Positions 58,149 to 64,000 of a stretch of DNA of 64,000 bases are shown one piece after another. Numbering within the stretch: the first letter of the stretch is position 1; the number at the start of each line of letters is the position of its first letter. The position numbers and the translations under genes are program-made. The DNA comes from Cupriavidus malaysiensis (GTDB lineage Bacteria; Pseudomonadota; Gammaproteobacteria; Burkholderiales; Burkholderiaceae), in the NCBI RefSeq assembly GCF_001854325.1, contig NZ_CP017754.1, positions 3,906,001 to 3,970,000 on the forward strand, in the 5' to 3' direction. The notes beneath the pieces are model-generated. The model was not told where the DNA came from, made no database searches, and worked only from the letters and a program-made list of their open reading frames with translations.

Positions 58149-58210
58149 TCCCCTCCCCCGCTTGCGGAAGAGGGGCCGGGAGAGAGCGCAGGCGCAGGCG
58201 CCACGTACTG
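58149..58210 (-). repeat. Dispersed hairpin repeat, copy C (opposite orientation)
   Basis: Read on the minus strand, 58186-58149 gives CTCTCTCCCGGCCCCTCTTC then CGCAAGCGGGGGAGGGG, closely matching the stem of copy A. A GGCGCCACGTA (58197-58207) on the plus strand recalls the conserved flank. It lies in the proC-ubiA convergent gap. Confidence 0.7.
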
Positions 58211-58242
58211 GCATCGGCACTGCCCCGATGGTGACGATTGCC

Positions 58243-59130
58243 TCAGCGCAGGCAGTACGACAACGCCACCCCGGCAAACACGCACGCACCCAGCCAGTTG
58301 TTGTGGCGAAAGGCGGCGAAGCACGGCATGCGCTCGCGTCCGCGGATCAGCGTGTAGTGGTACACCGTGCAGGCCGCCGCCGCCGCCAGCCCTGCCCAGT
58401 AGGGCCAGCCGAGCGCAAGCTGCAGGCCGGCCCAGGCCATCAGGCCGAGGAAGACCGCGTAGCAGATCATGATCGCCGCCACATCGAAGCGGCCGAAGGT
58501 GATGGCCGAGGTCTTGATGCCGATCAGCAGGTCATCGTCGCGGTCGACCATCGCGTAGGCAGTATCGTAGGCCACTGCCCAGAACACATTGCCCACCAGC
58601 ATCACCCACGCCAGCACCGGCACCTGGCCCTGCACGGCGGCGAAGGCCATCGGGATGCCGAAGCCGAAGGCGATGCCCAGGTAGGCCTGCGGGATGGCGA
58701 AGAAGCGCTTGAAGAAGGGGTAGCTGCCCGCGATGAACAGCGCGACCACGGCCAGCCACTTGGTCAGGCCGTTGAGCGGGATCACCAGCAGGAAGGCCAG
58801 CAGCGACAGCACGCCGGCCACCATCAGCGCCTCCCATCCCGCGATGCGGCCCGCGGTCAGCGGCCGCTCCCTGGTGCGCTTGACGTGCTTGTCGAAATCC
58901 CGGTCGGCCCAATCGTTGACCGCGCAGCCGGCCGAGCGCATCAGGAAGGTACCGACGGTGAAGATCCAGAACAACTGCCAGCCCGGCCAGCCGTCGGCCG
59001 CCATCCACAGGGCCCACAGCGTGGGCCACAGCAGCAGCAGCGTGCCGATCGGCTTGTCGATGCGGACCAGCCGTATATAGAGGGCAAGGCGTTCGAGCAT
59101 GGGAGGCTGGGAGGATATGGCGGAAGACAT
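58243..59130 (-). CDS. ubiA: 4-hydroxybenzoate octaprenyltransferase
   Basis: This 295-residue polytopic enzyme attaches the polyprenyl chain to 4-hydroxybenzoate in ubiquinone synthesis. The first Asp-rich motif is NDWADRDFD, the second [12 protein letters not shown], and [24 protein letters not shown] [12 protein letters not shown] opens the protein; about nine hydrophobic helices follow. ATG 59130 is used; ATG 59100 ([13 protein letters not shown]) is also possible and a TTG at 59145 is less likely. None has a clear ribosome-binding site. No ubiC is adjacent. Confidence 0.95.
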   Translation of the reverse strand: MSSAISSQPPMLERLALYIRLVRIDKPIGTLLLLWPTLWALWMAADGWPGWQLFWIFTVGTFLMRSAGCAVNDWADRDFDKHVKRTRERPLTAGRIAGWEALMVAGVLSLLAFLLVIPLNGLTKWLAVVALFIAGSYPFFKRFFAIPQAYLGIAFGFGIPMAFAAVQGQVPVLAWVMLVGNVFWAVAYDTAYAMVDRDDDLLIGIKTSAITFGRFDVAAIMICYAVFLGLMAWAGLQLALGWPYWAGLAAAAACTVYHYTLIRGRERMPCFAAFRHNNWLGACVFAGVALSYCLR

Positions 59131-59312
59131 GGGTGGAAACGACAAGGAGTGCCGCAGGGGCGGAAGCAGACCCTAGCAGGGCCGACAGGAAAAGCAGATC
59201 GGCGCGCCCGGCCGGTGCCAGCCAGGGCACCGCGCCGCAACGCCGGCACCCCGCGGCCGTAGCGGCAGCGGGGCGGGAGACCGGCGTGCGGGCGCCGGCC
59301 GGGACCTGGCCG

Positions 59313-59798
59313 TCAGGCCAGCATCGAACGCAGCATCCACGCAGTCTTCTCGTGCGTCTGCATGCGCTGGGTCAGCAGATCGGCCGAGGGCTCGTCGGCA
59401 GCGGCATCGACCAGCGGGAAGATCGAGCGGGCCGTGCGCACCACCGCTTCCTGGCCTTCCACCAGCTTGCGGATCATGTCGGTCGCGTCGGGCACGCCCT
59501 CCTCTTCGGGAATCGAGGACAGGCGCGCGTATTCCTTGTAGGTGCCGGGCGCCGGGTAGCCGAGCGCACGGATCCGCTCGGCGATGGCGTCCACCGCCAG
59601 CGCCAGCTCGTTGTACTGCGTCTCGAACATCAGATGCAGCGTGTTGAACATCGGGCCGGTGACGTTCCAGTGGAAATTGTGCGTCTTGAGGTAGAGGGTG
59701 TAGGTATCGGCCAGCAGCTTGGACAAGCCTTCAGCGATCTTCTTGCGGTCCTTGTCGGCGATACCGATGTTCACGCTCATCTCTTTCTTCTTTGCCAT
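59313..59798 (-). CDS. dps: Dps-family DNA-binding ferritin-like protein
   Basis: This 161-residue dodecameric miniferritin oxidises and stores iron and can protect DNA. Dps ferroxidase motifs are present: [12 protein letters not shown] and [11 protein letters not shown], including the conserved His and Asp/Glu ligands between subunits. The N-terminus [12 protein letters not shown] is short and basic, consistent with some DNA binding. It lies downstream of two small genes and then oxyR on the same strand, with OxyR a known activator of dps in many bacteria; direct control here is inferred from location only. Confidence 0.97.
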   Translation of the reverse strand: MAKKKEMSVNIGIADKDRKKIAEGLSKLLADTYTLYLKTHNFHWNVTGPMFNTLHLMFETQYNELALAVDAIAERIRALGYPAPGTYKEYARLSSIPEEEGVPDATDMIRKLVEGQEAVVRTARSIFPLVDAAADEPSADLLTQRMQTHEKTAWMLRSMLA

Positions 59799-59912
59799 GG
59801 TTTGCTTCGCTCCATCATTCCGGTAAGGTCACGCGGATGCCGCCGGCTGGCGGCGGGCGGCATCGCCCGTGCATTATGGCACTACTCGATGGCAGGCCCG
59901 GGGGCGGTGCTG

Positions 59913-60095
59913 CTAGCTCAGCACACCGTGCAGGGCCCGGGCCGCGTCGTGCAGCACCACCGCCGCACCCAGCATCGAGACGGCCAGGCCGATCTCCTTG
60001 CGCCAGAGCTTGCGGCGCAGGCGCGCCGCCTCCGTGGCGCCCGGCATGGCCGCAACGCGCATCCCGCGCCAGGTATCGATGAAAGTGGCAATCAT
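59913..60095 (-). CDS. Small basic protein with one hydrophobic segment, unknown function
   Basis: A 60-residue product begins MIATFIDTWRGMRVAAMPGA, with a basic centre (EAARLRRKLWRKE) and a hydrophobic C-terminal segment, IGLAVSMLGAAVVLHDAARAL, that could form one membrane helix. ATG 60095 has GGAGGA 6 bp upstream, a much better site than the in-frame start eight codons earlier. No family is recognised. It lies 114 bp upstream of dps and 48 bp downstream of an even smaller candidate gene, on the same strand. Confidence 0.6.
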   Translation of the reverse strand: MIATFIDTWRGMRVAAMPGATEAARLRRKLWRKEIGLAVSMLGAAVVLHDAARALHGVLS

Positions 60096-60143
60096 GAGGT
60101 TCCTCCAGTTGGCGACCACGATGGTGGTACGCGGCGCGTACGC

Positions 60144-60227
60144 TCACTTCGCCGCGGCATAGCTGGCCAGGCAGGCGGCCAGTCCGCGGCCGATGGCACG
60201 CAAGGAAGGCAGGTGGAAGCGGTTCAT
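60144..60227 (-). CDS. Candidate very small protein (27 aa) upstream of dps
   Basis: MNRFHLPSLRAIGRGLAACL then ASYAAAK, stop. It has AGGAG 8 bp before the ATG, and its basic N-terminus and short hydrophobic stretch suit a membrane-associated peptide. The ribosome-binding site is the main support; homology is unknown. It precedes the 60-residue gene by 48 bp on the same strand and follows a short AT-rich region (60296-60345) that may be the promoter. Confidence 0.45.
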   Translation of the reverse strand: MNRFHLPSLRAIGRGLAACLASYAAAK

Positions 60228-60295
60228 GTCGGGCTCCTGAGGCCGGCTTGCGCTGGCGGTGTCGATGGAGGAAGTCTAAGGAAACCCGCATGATT

Positions 60296-60315
60296 GGTAA
60301 ATTTGAATATTTACC
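60296..60315 (-). promoter_or_regulatory. AT-rich inverted repeat upstream of the small genes and dps
   Basis: GGTAAAT (60296-60302) and ATTTACC (60309-60315) are 7-bp arms around TTGAAT, at the edge of a 50-bp AT-rich island (60296-60345) in otherwise GC-rich sequence, about 70 bp before the 27-codon gene. It may be an operator or promoter for the small genes and perhaps dps. Confidence 0.5.
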
Positions 60316-60519
60316 TTGAATCAATAGTAAAAAACTAAAACACATCCGACCCGCTCCGGCCGGGCCGAGGCCCGCCGCGTCACAAACCCGTGAGAGCCGG
60401 GAAAGAAGCGAAGCCGCCGGAATCCAGTCCGGCGGGATGCCGACGGCTATCCGACGAGATGCCGGGACATGCGCGCGTGCCGGCGGCGCCGGCAGGATGG
60501 CGCCGCGCCGGGACCGGGC

Positions 60520-61470
60520 TCAGGCGGCCTCGGCCAGTTCCTTGGAGACCAGCTTGCGCACGCCAGGCAGCTCGCAGGCAGCTACCGCGGCGGACAGCGC
60601 CTGCATCGCGGGCAGGCGCGTGAAGCTCTTGCGCCAGGCCAGCACCACGCGGCGGTCGGGGACCGGGTCGGCGAAGGGCACGTAGGCCAGCATGTCGCTC
60701 TTGGGCTTCATGTCGGGCACCGAAGTGCGCGGCAGAACGGTGATGCCCACGCCGCTGGCCACCATGTGGCGGATGGTCTCGAGCGACGAACCCTCGAAGG
60801 TCTTCTGGATGCCGTCGGCCGCCTGCGAGAAGCGCGACAGCTCGGGGCACACGCCCAGCACATGGTCGCGGAAGCAATGGCCGCTGCCCAGCAGCAGCAT
60901 GGTCTGCTGCTTCAGTTCGTCCGGATCGACCTGGGACACCTGGGCCAGCTGGTGGCCGCGCGGTACTGCCACCACGAAGGGCTCGTCATACAGCGGCTGC
61001 ACGGTCAGGCCGGAATCGGCGAAGGGCTCGGCCATGATGGCGCAGTCGATCTCGCCCTGCTTGAGGAGTTCGATCAGCTTGACCGTGTAGTTCTCCTGCA
61101 GCATCAGCGGCATCTGCGGCACGGTCTCGATCATCTGCTTGACCAGCGCGGGCAGCAGGTAGGGCCCGATGGTGTAGATCACGCCCACGCGCAGCGGACC
61201 GGCCAGCGGGTCCTTGCCCTGCTTGGCGATCTCGCGGATGGCCATGGTCTGCTCGAGCACGCGCTGCGCCTGCGCCACGATCTGTTCGCCCACCGGCGTC
61301 ACCGACACCTCGGACGTGCCGCGCTCGAAGATCTGCACGTTGAGCTCGTCCTCCAGCTTCTTGATGGCCACGGACAAGGTCGGCTGCGACACGAAGCAGG
61401 CCTCGGCCGCCCGGCCGAAATGGCGCTCGCGCGCGACGGCGACGATGTACTTGAGTTCGGTGAGCGTCAT
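60520..61470 (-). CDS. oxyR: Hydrogen peroxide-sensing LysR-type regulator OxyR
   Basis: This 316-residue LysR regulator has the winged helix MTLTELKYIVAVARERHFGRAAEACFVSQPTLSVAIKKLE. The sensing pair is preserved at exactly the E. coli positions: Cys199 in GSGHCFRDH and Cys208 in GVCPELSRF, which form a disulfide on peroxide exposure. TVLPRTSVPD follows in the effector domain. ATG 61470 is preferred to a TTG three codons upstream. It is transcribed in the same direction as recG (upstream, 134 bp) and dps (downstream), recG-oxyR being a conserved order in betaproteobacteria. Confidence 0.97.
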   Translation of the reverse strand: MTLTELKYIVAVARERHFGRAAEACFVSQPTLSVAIKKLEDELNVQIFERGTSEVSVTPVGEQIVAQAQRVLEQTMAIREIAKQGKDPLAGPLRVGVIYTIGPYLLPALVKQMIETVPQMPLMLQENYTVKLIELLKQGEIDCAIMAEPFADSGLTVQPLYDEPFVVAVPRGHQLAQVSQVDPDELKQQTMLLLGSGHCFRDHVLGVCPELSRFSQAADGIQKTFEGSSLETIRHMVASGVGITVLPRTSVPDMKPKSDMLAYVPFADPVPDRRVVLAWRKSFTRLPAMQALSAAVAACELPGVRKLVSKELAEAA

Positions 61471-61604
61471 GGCAATCAATTAAATCTGGGTATGCGATAG
61501 ATTTTACCTTCGATTGCCCGCCTTGTCAGATTGGCGGCCGGCGCGCGGCGGAGGCGGCAGGAATGTGGCGATCCGGTCATCCACGCCACCGACGCGCCAC
61601 CGGC

Positions 61605-63770
61605 TCAGGCCTTCAGGAACTGCTCGCGCCCGCCCAGCCAGCGCGCCAGATGGGCCTCCACCGCTTCGGGATGGCGCGCCAGCATCAGCTCGGCGGCTTC
61701 CTGTGCGTACTCGACCATCCAGGCATCGCGTTCGAGATCGGCGAAACGCAGCATCGCCTCGCCCGACTGGCGTGCGCCGAGGAATTCGCCCGGACCGCGG
61801 ATCTCCAGGTCGCGCCGGGCGATCTCGAAACCGTCGGTGGTCTCGCGCATGGTGCCCAGCCGCTCACGCGCGGTGGGCGACAGCGGCGCCTGGTACATCA
61901 GCAGGCAGACCGACTCGGCGCTGCCCCGCCCGACCCGGCCGCGCAACTGGTGCAGCTGGGCCAGGCCGAAGCGCTCGGCATGCTCGATCACCATCAGCGA
62001 GGCATTGGGCACGTCCACGCCCACTTCGATCACGGTGGTGGCCACCAGCACCTGCAGCCGGTTGGCGGAAAACGCCGCCATCACCTCGGCCTTCTCGGCC
62101 GGCGGCAGGCGCCCGTGCACCAGGCCCACCTTCAGGTCGGGCAAGGCGGCCGCGAGCGTCTCATAGGTCTCGACCGCCGTCTGCAGCTGCAGCGCCTCGC
62201 TTTCCTCGATCAGGGGGCAGACCCAGTAGACCTGCCGGCCCTCGGCGGCCGCGTAGTGCACGCGCGCGATCACCTCGTCGCGGCGGGCGTCGTTGACCAG
62301 CCGCGTGACCACCGGCGAGCGCCCCGGCGGCAGTTCATCGATGACCGAAACGTCGAGGTCGGCGTAGTAGGTCATGGCCAGGGTGCGGGGGATCGGCGTG
62401 GCCGACATCATCAGCTGGTGCGGCACCGCCGCCGCGGCCCCCGCCCCGTCATCGGCGGCGCCGTCGGCCTTGCCGCGCAGGGCGAGGCGCTGCGCCACGC
62501 CGAAGCGGTGCTGTTCGTCCACCACCGACAGGCCCAGGCGGGCAAAGCGCACCGTGTCCTGGATCAGCGCGTGGGTACCGATGGCAAGCTGCGCCTCGCC
62601 GGCTTCGACGCGCGCCACCGCCTCGCGCTTGGCGCGCGCCTTCAGGCTGCCGGCGAGCCACACCACGGGCACACCCAGCGGCTCCAGCCAGGCCGAGAGC
62701 TTGCGGTAGTGCTGCTCGGCCAGGATCTCGGTCGGTGCCATCAGCGCGGCCTGGTAGCCGGCGTCGATCGCCTGGCAGGCCGCCAGCGCGGCCACGATGG
62801 TCTTGCCGCTGCCCACGTCGCCCTGCAGCAGGCGGTGCATCGGATGGGGCGCGGCCATGTCGCCGCCGATCTCCTCGACCACGCGCCGCTGGGCACCGGT
62901 CAGCTGGAACGGCAAGGCGGCCAGGAAGCGTGTCAGCAGGCCGCCCTCGCGGCGCGGCATGGCCGGCGCATTCTTGTCGCGGCGTGCCGCCTGCGCGCGC
63001 TTGAGCGACAGTTGCTGGGCCAGCAGTTCGTCGAACTTGACGCGCTGCCAGGCCGGATGGCTGCGCTCGGCGAGCGCGGCTTCGTCCACCTGTTGCGGCG
63101 GCGCGTGCAGCAGGCGCAGGCACTCGCTCAGCGGCCGCAGGCGCAGGCGTGCCAGCGGGCCCTGCAGCACCGGCTGCGGCAGCGTCTCGGGCAGGGGCGT
63201 GCGGCCGAGCGCGCCGCCGATGGCCTTGCGCAGGTAGGCCTGGGAAATGCCGGCGGTGGCCGGATAGACCGGGGTCAGGCGGTCCGGCAGCGCCTCGCCC
63301 TCGCCCACCGTGCGCACCGTGGGGTGCACCATCTCGGCGCCGAAGAAGCCGCCGCGCAGTTCGCCGCGCACGCGCAGGCGCGCGCCCTCGGCCATCAGCT
63401 TGACCTGGCTGCCGTAGAAATTGAGGAAGCGCAGCACCAGTTCGCCGCTGTCGTCGGCCAGCTTGACCACCAGTTGCCGGCGCGGGCGCACGGTGACCTC
63501 GCTGGAGGTGACCACGCCCTCGACCTGCACCGGCAGCCCGAGGCCGGCGCGGGCGATGGCCTCGGACACGGGCAGCAGCGTGGTCTCGTCCTCGTAGCGC
63601 AGCGGCAGGTGCAGCACCAGGTCGACGTCGCGCTTGAGGCCCATCTTGGCCAGGCGTGCCATCGCCGAGGATGGTTTGCCGCCGGCGGCGGCCGGCGCCG
63701 GCCGGGCTGGCCGGGAGGGCCGGGCAGCGGCGGCGGGTTCGGTGTCAGGGGTCGGAGCGGTGCCTGGCAT
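61605..63770 (-). CDS. recG: ATP-dependent DNA helicase RecG
   Basis: This 721-residue monomeric helicase remodels stalled forks and Holliday junctions. The N-terminal wedge/OB domain contains DLVLHLPLRYEDET. The motor domain has Walker A GDVGSGKTIVAALAA, motif II as VVDEQHRFGVAQR, motif III MSATPIPRTLAMT, and VYWVCPLIEESE. The TRG-region motif RGRVGRGSAES is near the C-terminus. ATG 63770 (MPGTAPTPD) gives a Pro/Ala-rich leader of about 40 residues before the conserved start; an ATG near MARLAKMGLKRD is possible. Upstream it diverges from the putative queA. Confidence 0.96.
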   Translation of the reverse strand: MPGTAPTPDTEPAAAARPSRPARPAPAAAGGKPSSAMARLAKMGLKRDVDLVLHLPLRYEDETTLLPVSEAIARAGLGLPVQVEGVVTSSEVTVRPRRQLVVKLADDSGELVLRFLNFYGSQVKLMAEGARLRVRGELRGGFFGAEMVHPTVRTVGEGEALPDRLTPVYPATAGISQAYLRKAIGGALGRTPLPETLPQPVLQGPLARLRLRPLSECLRLLHAPPQQVDEAALAERSHPAWQRVKFDELLAQQLSLKRAQAARRDKNAPAMPRREGGLLTRFLAALPFQLTGAQRRVVEEIGGDMAAPHPMHRLLQGDVGSGKTIVAALAACQAIDAGYQAALMAPTEILAEQHYRKLSAWLEPLGVPVVWLAGSLKARAKREAVARVEAGEAQLAIGTHALIQDTVRFARLGLSVVDEQHRFGVAQRLALRGKADGAADDGAGAAAAVPHQLMMSATPIPRTLAMTYYADLDVSVIDELPPGRSPVVTRLVNDARRDEVIARVHYAAAEGRQVYWVCPLIEESEALQLQTAVETYETLAAALPDLKVGLVHGRLPPAEKAEVMAAFSANRLQVLVATTVIEVGVDVPNASLMVIEHAERFGLAQLHQLRGRVGRGSAESVCLLMYQAPLSPTARERLGTMRETTDGFEIARRDLEIRGPGEFLGARQSGEAMLRFADLERDAWMVEYAQEAAELMLARHPEAVEAHLARWLGGREQFLKA

Positions 63771-63992
63771 CGGGCGGCGATCGATCGCGGTCAAGGACGG
63801 TGGAAGACGGTCGGCTGGCCATGGACGCTCGTCGGGCGCGCCCCTTCGCCCGGCGCGGGGCCGGGGCAAATGGGCAATATCACGCGCACCGGAACGGCCT
63901 TGGCCGTGCAAGCCTTACAATATCGGATTCGCCGATTGTACCCATGCCTGCCGCCGCCACCGTGCGGCGGCTTCCGCATTGCCGCTTCCACC

Positions 63993-64000
63993 ATGCTGAC
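63993..64000 (+). CDS. queA: Putative start of queA (cut by window edge)
   Basis: Only ATG CTG AC is present. In related Burkholderiaceae queA (S-adenosylmethionine:tRNA ribosyltransferase-isomerase) begins MLTL and diverges from recG at this point. A TACAAT at 63916-63921 could be its -10. Everything here is inference from gene order. Confidence 0.35.

Noticed and set aside
61480..61520. OxyR autoregulatory site upstream of oxyR
   Set aside because: An ATAG is present near 61496 but the spaced ATAG/CTAT pattern of OxyR sites could not be completed.

Overview
The window is about 64 kb of a very GC-rich chromosome (roughly two thirds G+C by eye) from a betaproteobacterium, most likely Burkholderiaceae of the Cupriavidus/Ralstonia group. 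The evidence is gene content and order: ileS-lspA-coaBC, clpS-clpA, a DUF3579 gene, a Bug-type periplasmic binding protein, a fused pabB-pabC gene, a pduO gene beside dnaK-dnaJ, pilT-pilU back to back with yggS-proC, and dps near oxyR. It reads as core chromosome. I see no insertion sequence, prophage, tRNA, rRNA or CRISPR array. Both ends cut genes: the 3' end of ileS on the left and probably the first codons of queA on the right.

Left part (1-32.9 kb) is mostly housekeeping: lspA, coaBC, a luciferase-like monooxygenase and dut; a small operon of a Bug binding protein and a glyoxalase-like protein; clpS-clpA; a cold-shock gene with a long leader; icd; an rRNA pseudouridine synthase; a small Lys/Ala-rich exported protein; a DUF192 protein; yajQ; murB; a patatin; ppnP; argF; a DUF3579 gene; rpsT; murJ; sirB1; dedA; mutL-miaA; an acetyltransferase; purM; an AI-2E family permease; hda; a HAD phosphatase; pcnB-folK; a deoxynucleoside kinase; and panB.

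Middle part (33-43.3 kb): a P2-type cation ATPase with a tandem universal stress protein; a fused aminodeoxychorismate synthase/lyase; dnaK-dnaJ behind a sigma-32-like promoter; and a cob(I)alamin adenosyltransferase.

The most accessory-looking stretch (43.5-53.4 kb) is a 2-hydroxyacid oxidation block. It holds a D-lactate dehydrogenase-type flavoprotein, a LysR regulator, glcD, a voltage-gated-type ion channel, glcE, glcF and then an lrgA-lrgB pair. Because the plant plastid glycolate/glycerate transporter PLGG1 is an LrgAB fusion homologue, this order suggests that LrgAB carries the substrate for GlcDEF. It is followed by a glyoxalase-like gene and a WYL regulator behind a perfect operator-like palindrome.

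Right part (53.5-64 kb): glutathione peroxidase, pilU-pilT, yggS-proC, ubiA, dps with two small genes upstream, oxyR and recG.

Non-coding structure of note: a dispersed hairpin repeat in three intergenic places (39.0, 51.0 and 58.15 kb); the palindrome TCTTATATAAGA upstream of both icd and the DUF3579 gene; -10 hexamers so close to the mutL and HAD-gene ATGs that the mRNAs may be leaderless; and two genes whose stop codons lie inside short tandem repeats.
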